Positions 7,741-16,504 of a stretch of DNA of 64,000 bases are shown here, in pieces (the first letter of the stretch is position 1; each line of letters starts with the position of its first letter). Made by a program: the position numbers and the translations under genes. The stretch is from the NCBI GenBank assembly GCA_963786155.1, contig CAWAXW010000006.1, positions 1,984,001 through 2,048,000 of the forward strand, read 5' to 3'. The DNA comes from CAWAXW01 sp963786155 (GTDB lineage Bacteria > Actinomycetota > CADDZG01 > WHSQ01). The notes beneath the pieces were generated by a model that was given only the letters and a program-made list of their open reading frames with translations, had not been told where the DNA came from and searched no databases.

Positions 7741-8784
7741 CTAAGGACGCGTCACGCTTCCGGCCTGAACGGCGGTTACCCGCAGGTGTGCATAGACGAG
7801 CTGGCGGAAGTCACGGCCGCCGCTGTCACTACACCCGAAGAACCATCTGGTCGGCGTGTCGGCCCCGCCGACCGTGCTCAGTGCCATGGTTCCCGCGTCT
7901 GTCCTCCCCGTCGTTCGCCATACACCCGCGCTTCGAGCGTCTAACGAGCCCTCTTGGTTCACGAAACACTCAGCGAAATTGGTCTTGCCGGGTTCGTCGG
8001 TCGATGAGCGGTGTACGAACACCCCCATAGTCACAAGCACCGAGTAACGCCCCGGAGGCAGGGTGAAGGAAGTAACGGTCGCAGTCGGGCTGAGGAGGTC
8101 ATTTGCCATCGGTCCTCCCCGCTCTTCCACCATGTGATACATGGCGGGACCTCCAGACGTGCCGCCCGAGATCGGCACGCAGGTCACGCCCCCGTTCTGG
8201 TTGATCGCTCTGATGGCCTCGTTACCGGCACAGAGTCCGGTCACCCTCTTCTGCATAGTGCCTTGGTCAACGAACAGTTCGACGTCCCCCGACTCGCCGC
8301 CACCCAATAGACCCACGCCCGCGGTGACGCGGGTGATGTCGCCGCTCGATGAAGATGAGCCGCCGGTCGGGGCGGCTCGGCAGAGGGCGACTCCGTCCGC
8401 GCGGACCTCATAGACGAACTGACCGCTAGGGCAACTCCCGTTGACCCTCAACTGCACGTCGTTGGGATTCACGCTGAGCGTGACTTCGCCGGACGGCCCT
8501 CCCCCACTCAGGCCGAACCCGGCATATGCCCCCGTGATGTCACCGCCCCCGGAGGATCCACCTCCCCCGGTCTGCCACTGCAGGGTGTTCTCACCTTGGT
8601 TACAGAACTGCTGTGCCTCTGCATCGATGACTCGCAGAGCGCCTGTCTGAGTGTCGTAACACCCGGTGATGACGCCCTGGGCGCTGGGGATCCCGGCTCT
8701 CGCCAAAGCACTCCCGAACAAGACCAAGATCAAACAGCACGACAGGATCGACGGAAGTTGCAGCGAGCGGCGCGAAGCGGACAT
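7741..8784 (-). CDS. Secreted protein with tandem glycine-rich repeats
   Basis: 347 residues with a signal peptide (SILSCCLILVLFGSALARA). Residues 31-72 carry the 'GVI.GCYD...GALRVID....C..GE..L.W' module seen in many secreted bacterial proteins. Two ~59-residue repeats follow (residues 81-139 and 148-206), each 'GDIT...AG.GL.GGG.SG(E/D)V.L.V....(V/M)Q.RV.G.C', with two cysteines per repeat. A C-terminal beta-rich domain (~215-347) ends the protein. I do not know its function; the repeats resemble trimeric fibre or surface-structure units. The start is supported by GGAGGAGGG. Confidence 0.75.
   Translation of the reverse strand: MSASRRSLQLPSILSCCLILVLFGSALARAGIPSAQGVITGCYDTQTGALRVIDAEAQQFCNQGENTLQWQTGGGGSSGGGDITGAYAGFGLSGGGPSGEVTLSVNPNDVQLRVNGSCPSGQFVYEVRADGVALCRAAPTGGSSSSSGDITRVTAGVGLLGGGESGDVELFVDQGTMQKRVTGLCAGNEAIRAINQNGGVTCVPISGGTSGGPAMYHMVEERGGPMANDLLSPTATVTSFTLPPGRYSVLVTMGVFVHRSSTDEPGKTNFAECFVNQEGSLDARSAGVWRTTGRTDAGTMALSTVGGADTPTRWFFGCSDSGGRDFRQLVYAHLRVTAVQAGSVTRP
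8167..8544 (-). repeat. Two in-gene repeats encoding GDIT/GGG units
   Basis: Codons for residues 81-139 (8368-8544) and 148-206 (8167-8343) of the secreted repeat protein encode two diverged copies of the same unit, separated by a Gly/Ser linker. The repeats are clear at protein level and weak at DNA level. Confidence 0.75.
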
Positions 8785-8855
8785 AGACCCTCCTCCAGAC
8801 AGCAGCTTTTCGCAGCTTAGGAGGGAGGACTCGTGAACGGAAGGGGGTTGGGCCG

Positions 8856-10284
8856 CTAGAGCGGCACCCCCGAGAGGACCAGGATGCGCGGCTCGGTCAT
8901 CTCGGCCATCGCGTAGCGGAGGCCTTCGCGTCCGGTTCCCGAGTCCTTCGTTCCTCCGTAGGGCATCTGGTCGGCGCGGAAGGCCGACACGTCGTTCGCG
9001 ATCACTCCGCCGACTTCGATGTCGCGGTGGGCCGTCATCAGCCGATCGATATCTTTCGTGAATACACCCGCCTGGAGCCCGTAGTTAGTTTCGTTGGCGA
9101 GCGCGATCGCTTCGTCGAAATCCGAATAGGTCTCGAGAGTCACAACGGGGCCGAATATCTCCTCGCGCCTGACCTTCATCGCCGGCTTCGTTCGCGCCAG
9201 CACCGTCGGCAGGTAGAAGGGGTCCTCTCGTTTGCCGCCCGTCAGGACGTCGGCCCCCGCTTGCACCGCCTCGTCCACCCACGACGACACCCTGTCGAGC
9301 GCGGCGCCGTCGATGAGGGGGCCGACGTCGGTTTCTTCATCGAGCGGGTCTCCGGTCTTGAGGGCCTCGACCTCCTGAACCAGCTTGGCCGTGAAGTCCT
9401 TTGCCACGTCCGCGTGGACCATCACGCGCTGAACCGAGATGCAGGACTGTCCGGCCTGGTAATACCCGCCGAAGGCAATGCGCGCGGCCGCGTGGTCCAG
9501 ATCGGCATCGTCGTGCACGATGACCCCGGCGTTGCCTCCCAGCTCGAGAGTCACTGCCTTCTTCGGATCGGCGGCCTTCAGTTCCCACCCCACCTGTGAC
9601 GAACCAGTGAACGAGATCTTGGCGAAGCGCTCGTCCTTCGCGAGCACGCCAGCTTCGGACCCGCCGATCGGAAGGACCGAGCACATCGCTTCGGGAAGGT
9701 CGGTCTCGAGGAAGAGCTCGCCCAGCAACAGAGCCCCCAGAGGTGTCTTCGTTGCCGGTTTGATCACGATCGGCGCGCCCACTGCGAGCGCCGGCGCCAT
9801 CTTGTGCGCGACGAGATTTACCGGGAAGTTGAAGGGGGTAATGGCCAGCACCGGGCCGAGCGGAAAGCGGCGAACCAGTCCCATACGGGGGCCGAGAGAC
9901 TCCTCGGCGTCGAGGCGGATCATCTCCTCCCTCGCGGCGCGTCTCCTCGGCCGCCCAACGAAAGGTCGACACCGCGCGCGCGGCTTCGACCTTCGCCCAC
10001 TTGAGCGGCTTGCCGCCCTCCCGCGCGATCAGCTCGGCAACCTCTTCGCCTCGCTCTTCGAGACGTTCCGAGATGTGTTTGAGGGCTTCCGCGCGCGCGT
10101 GCACCGGCAGCTTCCGGGACACTTCGAAGACGTCCTGCGCGGCCGCGACCGCCGCCTCCACGTCGGCCTTGCCGGGAGCCGCGACGTTCGCCACGAGCGA
10201 GCCGTCGAACGGACTTCGAACCTCGAAGGAATCGTCGCTCGAGCGCCACTCCCCCGCCACCAGGAATTCCTTATGCAGCGTCAT
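8856..10284 (-). CDS. Aldehyde dehydrogenase (one frameshift)
   Basis: About 475 residues once repaired. The N-terminal part (from ATG 10284, after GGGAGG) runs through ALKHISERLEERGEEVAE to TFRWAAEETRREGG. A shift near 9925-9932, in GAGGGAGGAG, changes frame, and the protein continues EMIRLDAEESLGPRMG. NAD(P)-binding and catalytic motifs are intact: ITPFNFPVNL, IVIKPATKTP, FTGSSQVG, the general base in VTLELGGNAG and the nucleophile Cys in GQSCISVQ. The substrate is not readable; relatives include lactaldehyde and phosphonoacetaldehyde dehydrogenases. It is monocistronic and divergent from corA. Confidence 0.88.
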
Positions 10285-10312
10285 GTCACTCCCTCCCCGG
10301 CGAGGCCACCCT

Positions 10313-10318
10313 TATCCT
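10313..10318 (+). promoter_or_regulatory. -10 box, leaderless promoter of corA
   Basis: TATCCT with a 6-nt spacer (GAGGCC) to the ATG at 10325. Confidence 0.7.
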
Positions 10319-10324
10319 GAGGCC

Positions 10325-11296
10325 ATGCTATTGGCCGCCTGCCATACCCAGTCATCCGGATGGGCCAACGTCGAGCGTCTCGAGGAGCTATCGGACCTCC
10401 GCGCCGAAGCCGGGAACCTGTTGTGGGCCGAATCCGACGTGTCGAGTCTGACCGACGAAGACGTCGCCTTGATCGCAGAGGAATTCGAGCTCCCGGAACT
10501 GGCCGTCGAGGACGCGGTGAAGGCCCGCCAGCGTCCGAAGCTCGAGCTCTACGGCGATGTCATCTTCATCGTGACCCACCAATTGGACGAGATCGACGAT
10601 CAGCTCGAAGCGTGCCAGATTGCGTTCTTCATCGGCGATCGCTACGTCTTGACCCTCCATCATGGAGCGGACCGGACCCTGACGGAGGCCAAGAAGCGCT
10701 GGGAGCGCACCCCACCGGAGCACAGTCACCCGGCTCTCTTGCTGCACACGCTGCTTGACGTGGTCGTGGACGACTACCAGGAGATCGCCGACAGGCTGGA
10801 GAGCGAGGTCGAGGAGCTCGAGGACATCGTTCTGGCCCTCCCGCAGGCGCCGGTCCAGCGTCAGATCTACACGCACAAGCAGCAGATCTCCCGTCTACGC
10901 CGTTATGTGATCCCCGGCCAGAGGCTGATGGAATGGGCGGTCAATCCTTCAAATCTAGACAAGCCCTTCTCCGAGGAGACGGGGCATCTCTACAGAGACG
11001 TGAACGATCACCTGCTGCGCATTGTCGACCAGGTCCGCAACGTCGAAGACCTGACGCAAGCTGTACTGGACATGTCGCGATCGGCCCAGGTCGAACGGCT
11101 GAACGAGATCAACAAGCAACTCAGCGCATGGGCCGCGATCTTCGGAGTGGACACACTGATCGCAGGTATCTACGGCATGAACTTCATACTGGTCCCGGAG
11201 GATCAAACCCTCTACGGGTTCTGGTTCGCCATCGGGCTCATCGTCGTCTCGAGCTTGTTCCTCTTCCTGTACTTCCGCCGAAGGAAGTGGCTGTGA
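10325..11296 (+). CDS. corA: CorA family magnesium transporter
   Basis: 323 residues. The N-terminal ~240 residues form the cytoplasmic alpha/beta and long-helix funnel (FELPELAVEDAVKARQRPKL is typical). Two transmembrane helices lie at the C-terminus, the first ending in the selectivity motif YGMNF and the second followed by RRRKWL, the basic tail. Length and order are normal. The frame is open much further upstream, but the ATG at 10325 is preferred for its protein start and the TATCCT box six bases before it. Predicted pentameric Mg2+/Co2+ channel. Confidence 0.93.
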   Translation: MLLAACHTQSSGWANVERLEELSDLRAEAGNLLWAESDVSSLTDEDVALIAEEFELPELAVEDAVKARQRPKLELYGDVIFIVTHQLDEIDDQLEACQIAFFIGDRYVLTLHHGADRTLTEAKKRWERTPPEHSHPALLLHTLLDVVVDDYQEIADRLESEVEELEDIVLALPQAPVQRQIYTHKQQISRLRRYVIPGQRLMEWAVNPSNLDKPFSEETGHLYRDVNDHLLRIVDQVRNVEDLTQAVLDMSRSAQVERLNEINKQLSAWAAIFGVDTLIAGIYGMNFILVPEDQTLYGFWFAIGLIVVSSLFLFLYFRRRKWL

Positions 11297-11331
11297 CGGT
11301 TCGGCGTCAACCCTCCGGGTAAGTAGTTGCG

Positions 11332-11814
11332 ATGAACGACAAGTTGCTCCGGATCTACTTGAACGACCATCTCGCGGGATCTATCGCCGGGGTGGAGCTT
11401 GCCAAGCGATGCCTCTCCAACAACGAAGAGGGAGGCCTGGGGTCGTTCCTCCGTTGGCTCGTCGACGAGATTGAGGAAGACCGAGCAGCCCTCGAAAAGC
11501 TGATGTCACAACTCGGCTTCGCGACGGATCGCGTCAAACAGGCGAGCGCGTGGGCCGCCGAGAAGGTGGGGCGACTGAAGCCGAACGGACAACTCACGGG
11601 CTACTCACCGCTCTCCCGATTCGAAGAGCTCGAAGGGCTCTGCCTCGGAGTCGAAGGCAAGCTCTCCCTGTGGCGCGCGCTACAGGCGATCTCGGGCCAC
11701 GACTCGCGACTCGCAGTGGTGGACCTGGACCTGCTGATTAAGAGAGCCGAAGAACAGCGAGCGGGTCTAGAAGAGCATCGTCTAGAAGCCGCGCGCACCG
11801 CCCTTGCCGGCTGA
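11332..11814 (+). CDS. Ferritin-like helical protein
   Basis: 160 residues, all-helical: MNDKLLRIYLNDHLAGSIAG, EIEEDRAALEKLMSQLG, EELEGLCLGVEGKLSLWRAL and VVDLDLLIKRAEEQRAGLEE. Repeating Glu/His positions suggest a four-helix ferritin-like bundle of the type found in uncharacterised actinobacterial proteins. A full ExxH metal set is not evident, so metal binding is uncertain. It lies 35 bp after corA on the same strand and may be co-transcribed. Confidence 0.7.
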   Translation: MNDKLLRIYLNDHLAGSIAGVELAKRCLSNNEEGGLGSFLRWLVDEIEEDRAALEKLMSQLGFATDRVKQASAWAAEKVGRLKPNGQLTGYSPLSRFEELEGLCLGVEGKLSLWRALQAISGHDSRLAVVDLDLLIKRAEEQRAGLEEHRLEAARTALAG

Positions 11815-11850
11815 ATCACTTCGGCCATCGCTCAGTTGTCTGAGTGATCG

Positions 11851-13020
11851 TCAAGAGATAAGAGCGACCTTCCGTTGTCGCAGGGCCGGTTCTTGCTCCG
11901 GCGGAGCCGGGCCCGTGCGCAGGCGCGACCCGTCGGGTCTGAACCAATCCGCGGTCCCCGGGATCTCTCCCAGCCTCACCCTCCACCCGTACTCGTGCAC
12001 CAGCTTGTGGTGGAAGTGACACAGGGTGATGAGCTTGTCGTAGTCGGTGGGGTTCTCGTCGGTCTCGAACTCGATGTGGTGGATCTGCACGTAATGGGTC
12101 ATCGAACACCCCGGGTACATGCAGCCCTTGTCCCGCCGCCGCACGATCCGGCGTAACCAGCGGGGCGGGTCGTGGGCGGCGCTCCCGATCCCCAGCGCCT
12201 TGCCGTCCTTGGAATAGAGGTTGAGCTCGAGTGTGCAGTCACACAACAGCCTGCGGGCGATGGCGGGATGGATCACCCCGACGCCCTCGAGCTCGCAGCC
12301 CTTGGAATCCTCGAGCAGGGCATCTAGCTCCGCGTGGACCACGACCTTGGGACGGGCCGGCTTGCCACCAAGACCGCCCGAGACAAGCATCATCAGGGCA
12401 TCTGCCCGCCGGGCATCGATCGTGGATTCGGGATCGTCGAACAAGGTCACGTCCTCGGGCGAGGCCGGGATCTCTTTGGCGAGCCCGTCGATGACGTCGA
12501 TAAAGACCTTGCCCTCGAGCTTGGGCAGGCTCCCCCAGTGGTGCAGCACCGACTTGTCTTCGTTCCATTCCCAGCCGAGTGACCGGGAGCGGTCCTTCTC
12601 TTTGGTCTCTTCATTGTCGGGCTTGATCTCGATATCGGCGCGATCCCTGACGGTCGATGTGTTGACCTTGATCGCCCAATTGATCCAGCGCTCTTCGTTC
12701 TCGGGGGTCACGAAGCGAGCGAGTTCCAGGACCTTGTCTATGCCAACTCGTCCTGTCGCGAACGCGCCAACGAGTCCAGGAAGATTCCCTAACGAATGTG
12801 AGGCCTTGACCCAGCGGCGCGCCTTCCAGCCGTTCATGTCATAACGACTGGAAACCCACTCGGCCATGTCACGGCACCCGGCGTCGCGCCAGATCCCGCG
12901 TTTGTCGAGGTCCGCGATCCCAAGCAGCACTTCGACCTGGTTCGCACAGGCGGCTACCTGATGGGTATCGACGTATTCGATTGCTTCGGCGTCGCTTAGT
13001 CCATTGAGTTTCAAGACCAC
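11851..13020 (-). CDS. DUF222/13E12-type protein with HNH endonuclease domain, SOS-boxed
   Basis: 389 residues. The N-terminal ~280 residues match the DUF222 region of the mycobacterial REP13E12 family (YVDTHQVAACANQVEVLLGI, RYDMNGWKARRWVKASHSL). The C-terminal HNH nuclease shows RRRDKGCMYPGCSMTH, the HHIEF core and LCHFHHKLVH, with a Cys/His zinc site. The GTG start is tentative. A perfect LexA-type palindrome and a TATACT box lie 40-60 bp upstream, so it should be induced by DNA damage. Members of this family are in the M. tuberculosis SOS regulon (established). Target and role are unknown. Confidence 0.9.
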   Translation of the reverse strand: MVLKLNGLSDAEAIEYVDTHQVAACANQVEVLLGIADLDKRGIWRDAGCRDMAEWVSSRYDMNGWKARRWVKASHSLGNLPGLVGAFATGRVGIDKVLELARFVTPENEERWINWAIKVNTSTVRDRADIEIKPDNEETKEKDRSRSLGWEWNEDKSVLHHWGSLPKLEGKVFIDVIDGLAKEIPASPEDVTLFDDPESTIDARRADALMMLVSGGLGGKPARPKVVVHAELDALLEDSKGCELEGVGVIHPAIARRLLCDCTLELNLYSKDGKALGIGSAAHDPPRWLRRIVRRRDKGCMYPGCSMTHYVQIHHIEFETDENPTDYDKLITLCHFHHKLVHEYGWRVRLGEIPGTADWFRPDGSRLRTGPAPPEQEPALRQRKVALIS

Positions 13021-13055
13021 TCCTAGTGAAGCGGCCCTGGGTGCGTGGTCAGATC

Positions 13056-13061
13056 AGTATA
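13056..13061 (-). promoter_or_regulatory. -10 box of the DUF222-HNH gene
   Basis: TATACT on the minus strand, directly downstream of the LexA palindrome, about 35 bp before the GTG at 13020. LexA binding would cover this promoter. Confidence 0.65.
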
Positions 13062-13077
13062 TCGAACACACGTTCGA
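13062..13077. promoter_or_regulatory. LexA (SOS) box
   Basis: TCGAACACACGTTCGA, a perfect 16-base match to the actinobacterial/mycobacterial SOS consensus TCGAAC-N4-GTTCGA. It sits between the divergent DUF222-HNH gene (start 42 bp away) and the LigD-type polymerase gene (start 56 bp away). Its position against TATACT fits repression of the HNH gene. For the polymerase gene, whose -10 is at 13121, it would lie far upstream. Confidence 0.9.
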
Positions 13078-13120
13078 TGTCAAGCGCCACGAGCCAGATT
13101 CCGGGTTCCTCCGGCCCTCT

Positions 13121-13126
13121 TAGGCT
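13121..13126 (+). promoter_or_regulatory. -10 box, leaderless promoter of the LigD-type polymerase
   Basis: TAGGCT with a 6-nt spacer (TCGGCG) to the GTG at 13133. Confidence 0.65.
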
Positions 13127-13132
13127 TCGGCG

Positions 13133-14143
13133 GTGGCTGCGCCCTTCGAGATGATCGATGTCGACGGCAAAGAGGTGCGGGTCTCTAATCCTGACAAGGT
13201 CTTCTTTCCCGACCATGGCATCACCAAGATGCAGCTCGTCGAGTACTACCTGAAGGTTGCTCCCGGGGCTCTCATCGGCGTGCGTGAGCGGCCGTGTCAG
13301 ATGTATCGCTGGCCCAACGGGGTCGCGGCCCCCGACGACGCGTTCTATCAGAAGCGGGTTCCGTCGGCCCGGCCCGAGTGGATCCAGACCGTGCGGATCC
13401 AGTTCCCCAGCGGACGCTCTGCGGACGAGCTCTGTGTGGTCGACACCGCGCACCTCGTTTGGGCCGTGAACCTCGGCTGCCTCGGCTTCGATCCCTGGCC
13501 GGTTCGGCGCGCCGACGTCGACCGTCCCGATGAGCTGCGCGTCGATCTCGACCCAACCCCAGGAGTCGACTACGCCGACGTGCGCAAGGTCGCGCTTATC
13601 GCGCATGAGGTCTTGACCGAGCACGAGCTGGTGGGGTGGCCCAAGACGTCGGGCAAACGAGGGATGCACATCTACGTCCGGATCGAGCCGCGCTGGAGCT
13701 TCCAGATGGTTCGCCGAGCCGCGCTTGCGTTCGCGCGCGAGGTCGAACGCCGGGTGCCCGAACTGGCCACGACGGCGTGGTGGAAGGAAGAGCGTCACGG
13801 GGTGTTCGTCGACTTCAATCAGAACTCGCGAGATCGGACAATCGCGAGCGCCTACTCGGTCAGACCCATGCCCGACGCGCGCGTCTCGACCCCGCTCGCA
13901 TGGGACGAAGTCCCCGACGTCGAACCGGCCGACTTCACGCTGACGACGGTGCCCGACCGCTTCGCCGAGATCGGAGACTCGGGGGCCGGGATCGACGATC
14001 ACGTGTGTTCTCTTGAACCACTGCTCGATCTCGCCGCGCGCGACGAAGCCGGTGGGCTAGGCGATGCGCCCTGGCCCCCTCACTTCCCCAAGGCAGAAGG
14101 CGAGCCCAAGCGCGTACAGCCGTCGCGCGCCAAGGATCAGTGA
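13133..14143 (+). CDS. LigD-type polymerase/primase domain protein (NHEJ)
   Basis: 336 residues forming a stand-alone NHEJ polymerase domain (archaeo-eukaryotic primase fold). Characteristic segments are VSNPDKVFFPDHGITK, the catalytic D138-L-D140-P (VDLDPTPG), TSGKRGMHIYV and the third Asp in GVFVDFNQN. There are no ligase or phosphoesterase domains, as in actinobacteria that split LigD into separate proteins. Convergent with the ATP-dependent ligase, overlapping it by 7 bp. Ku is not in the window. Predicted to fill or add nucleotides at double-strand breaks. Confidence 0.93.
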   Translation: MAAPFEMIDVDGKEVRVSNPDKVFFPDHGITKMQLVEYYLKVAPGALIGVRERPCQMYRWPNGVAAPDDAFYQKRVPSARPEWIQTVRIQFPSGRSADELCVVDTAHLVWAVNLGCLGFDPWPVRRADVDRPDELRVDLDPTPGVDYADVRKVALIAHEVLTEHELVGWPKTSGKRGMHIYVRIEPRWSFQMVRRAALAFAREVERRVPELATTAWWKEERHGVFVDFNQNSRDRTIASAYSVRPMPDARVSTPLAWDEVPDVEPADFTLTTVPDRFAEIGDSGAGIDDHVCSLEPLLDLAARDEAGGLGDAPWPPHFPKAEGEPKRVQPSRAKDQ

Positions 14144-15180
14144 CGGACCGGCAGCTGATCCCAGGTGCAGTCTTTCGGAGCTTTGTCGGTGCGCCAACGC
14201 AGGAACCTGCTCGCGTGGCGGAACCGGTACCCCTGCAAGTAGTCGTACCGAACCTCGCAGACAAGGATGGGCTCGACGGGGAACCAGGTCATGTCGCCCT
14301 TGCCCCCGGTCCACCGGCTCGGCCCACCCGGGACGCGGCCACCGGCGAAGCTCTCGTCGGCGGCGATCTTCTTCATCTGCGCCAGCAACTCGCGCCGCTC
14401 GGCAGCTTTGAAAGAAGACGTGTGCCCGACGTACTGCAAAGAATCGCCATCGTAGACACCGAGCAAGAGCGAACCAACGCCGTCGCCAGTCTTGGATAAC
14501 CGATAACCGGCGACAACGACATCGGCCGTTCGGTGATGCTTGATCTTGACCATCGTCCGGTCGCCGGGCTTGTAGGTCGAATCCACCTTCTTTGCGATGA
14601 TCCCGTCGAGCCCGAACGCCTCGAAGCGATCGAACCAGATCGCAGCCTCGTCCCGATCTGCGGTCTGAGGAGTCACGGCCACCGAAGGTGCTTTGGCCAG
14701 AGCCGCCAACACCTCGTCGGGCGAATTCGTGACGGGGGCGGACTCCTCGAGGATGGCTCGGCGTTCGACAAACGGAGTGGACGTCAGATCGTCGGTGCCG
14801 AGCGCAAGCACGTCGAAGCCCACGAAGGAGGCGGGTATCTCACCTGCCAGCATGTCGACGCGCGACTTGGCGGGGTGGATCCTCATCTGCAACGAATCGA
14901 AGTGGAGCCCCTTGTCGTCGGCGACCACCACCTCTCCGTCCACCACGATCCGCTCGGGCAGGACCGCGGCCAACGCTTCCGGCAACTCGGGGAAATAGCG
15001 CAGGAGAGGCTTCCCGTCGCGGCTCTGGACGAACACATCGTCGCCGTCCCGGAACACGATCGCCCGGAACCCGTCCCACTTCGGCTCGTACAGCCAACCC
15101 TCGCCGTCCGGAAGGTCTTCCTGCAGCTTCGACAGCATGGGGGCGACGGGCGGCGACAATGGCAGCGACACGGAGGTCAT
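14137..15180 (-). CDS. ligC: ATP-dependent DNA ligase (LigC/LigD-ligase type)
   Basis: About 347 residues. The adenylation motif YEPKWDGFRA has the nucleophile K34. Further nucleotidyltransferase motifs are VVDGEVV, FDVLAL, DGIIAKKVDSTYKPG and MVKIKH, followed by an OB-fold domain (TADVVVAGYRLSKTGDGVGS, VGHTSSF). This is the minimal NHEJ ligase architecture. The ATG at 15180 is preferred over an upstream in-frame start at 15210 because the homologous region begins here and its neighbour starts at 15182. It works logically with the convergent polymerase gene. Confidence 0.92.
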   Translation of the reverse strand: MTSVSLPLSPPVAPMLSKLQEDLPDGEGWLYEPKWDGFRAIVFRDGDDVFVQSRDGKPLLRYFPELPEALAAVLPERIVVDGEVVVADDKGLHFDSLQMRIHPAKSRVDMLAGEIPASFVGFDVLALGTDDLTSTPFVERRAILEESAPVTNSPDEVLAALAKAPSVAVTPQTADRDEAAIWFDRFEAFGLDGIIAKKVDSTYKPGDRTMVKIKHHRTADVVVAGYRLSKTGDGVGSLLLGVYDGDSLQYVGHTSSFKAAERRELLAQMKKIAADESFAGGRVPGGPSRWTGGKGDMTWFPVEPILVCEVRYDYLQGYRFRHASRFLRWRTDKAPKDCTWDQLPVRH

Positions 15181-15181
15181 C

Positions 15182-16216
15182 TTGCCCGAACGGCTAAAGA
15201 ACCGCGACATCTCCGAGCTGCTCGCCCTGCGCGTCGAGGAGACCGAGGGACAACGCCAGCGCGCCTATCGCCGGGCCGCTCGCCACGCGCTCTACTGGCC
15301 CGAGGAAGCAAGTGCCCTCCTCGAACAAGACCGCCCTCTCTCGGAGCTGAGCGCGGTCGGCCCCCGGATCGGCGGGCTCATCAAGAGCTGGATCGAGGAA
15401 CCTCCCGACCTGCCGGAGATCCCGCCCCTGAGACAGGGCTTCATGACTTACGCGCATGCCCGCTCCGTCGTGGCGGACCATCCCGAATGGGCCCAGGCGT
15501 TGCGCGGCGACCTCCAGATGCACTCGCTCTACAGCGACGGCAAGGAACCGATCGCCGCGATGGCCGGTGAGGGGGTCGCGCGCGGCTACGACTACATCGC
15601 GATGACGGACCACTCGAAGGGCCTGAAGATCGCCGGCGGCATCGACGAGGACCGCCTGCTCGTCCAGGCCAAGGAGATAGCCGAAGTCAATGCCGCGCTC
15701 GATGGGGAGATGGTCGTGCTGCGCTCGATGGAGATGAACCTCAGCACGAACGGCGAGGGCGACATGGAGCCACGCGCCTTCGACGGCCTCGAGACGGTGG
15801 TCGGGTCGTTCCACTCGAGCCTGCGCAAGACCGAGGACCAAACTCGGCGCTACATCGCGGGCGTCACCAACCCCGACGTCGACATCCTCGGCCACCCCAT
15901 TTGCCGGCAATACAGCTTCCGGATGGGCCTGAGCGCGGACTGGGTCAAAGTGGCCGAAGCGGCGGTGGAGGCCGGCACCGCCCTCGAGCTGAACTCACAC
16001 CCCAACCGCCAAGACCTCCACGTCGACATCGTGCGCTCGATCGCCGACACCGGAGTCCTTTTCTCGATCGGCACCGACGCCCACAACACCGAAGAGATGC
16101 GCTACATCGAGATTGGCATGGCCACAGCGATCGAGGCCGGCCTAGACCCCGACCGAGTCATCAGCACCTGGCCCCGCGACCGCCTCCTGGAGTGGGCAGC
16201 CTCAAACCCCCGTTAG
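15182..16216 (+). CDS. PolX-like PHP domain protein
   Basis: About 344 residues with a TTG start at 15182, five bases after GGAGG (15172-15176). The N-terminal ~90 residues are a helix-hairpin-helix-like module (RQRAYRRAARHAL, LSAVGPRIGGLI). Residues ~115 onward are a PHP phosphoesterase: GDLQMHSLYSDG, MTDHSKG, SMEMNL, GHPICR, LELNSHPNR and IGTDAHNTEE. It lacks a polymerase X palm and so resembles the C-terminal half of bacterial PolX. Its start is one base from the divergent ligase start, suggesting a repair role (inference). Confidence 0.85.
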   Translation: MPERLKNRDISELLALRVEETEGQRQRAYRRAARHALYWPEEASALLEQDRPLSELSAVGPRIGGLIKSWIEEPPDLPEIPPLRQGFMTYAHARSVVADHPEWAQALRGDLQMHSLYSDGKEPIAAMAGEGVARGYDYIAMTDHSKGLKIAGGIDEDRLLVQAKEIAEVNAALDGEMVVLRSMEMNLSTNGEGDMEPRAFDGLETVVGSFHSSLRKTEDQTRRYIAGVTNPDVDILGHPICRQYSFRMGLSADWVKVAEAAVEAGTALELNSHPNRQDLHVDIVRSIADTGVLFSIGTDAHNTEEMRYIEIGMATAIEAGLDPDRVISTWPRDRLLEWAASNPR

Positions 16217-16254
16217 TCAGTTCCGTCATCCTCGGTTGGTAAGGTGGGCGGCCT

Positions 16255-16497
16255 ATGGCTGAAGGAAAGCAGAAGAGAGTTACTCAGAAGATCACGCTTG
16301 ATGTGTATCTGACGGCGCCCGGCGGCAATCTGCGGAAGTCTTATGCCGGGGAGCTGCGGCGGTTGCAGAAGCTCGGGTTTCGGGAGACCGACCGGCGCCT
16401 CGGCAGCCGGGAGGATCACGTCAAGGTCTTCTTAGAGCGGGAGATCGAGCGTTATCCCGGCGTCCCTCTGCCCGGCGTCGCCCCCTACATCCAGTAG
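16255..16497 (+). CDS. Conserved-looking small basic protein of unknown function
   Basis: 80 residues, rich in Lys/Arg (AEGKQKRVTQKITLDVYL, then RLQKLGFRETDRRLGSREDH), ending PGVPLPGVAPYIQ. I recognise no domain. A TAAGGT box lies nine bases before the ATG and the codon pattern is like its neighbours, which argues for a real gene. It may be nucleic-acid binding, judging only by charge. Confidence 0.55.
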   Translation: MAEGKQKRVTQKITLDVYLTAPGGNLRKSYAGELRRLQKLGFRETDRRLGSREDHVKVFLEREIERYPGVPLPGVAPYIQ

Positions 16498-16504
16498 CTA
16501 GCCC

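Noticed and set aside
11815..11848. Inverted repeat CTCAG-TTGT-CTGAG between the convergent ferritin-like and DUF222 genes
   Set aside because: The stem is only 5 bp and no T-run follows on either strand; too weak to call a terminator.
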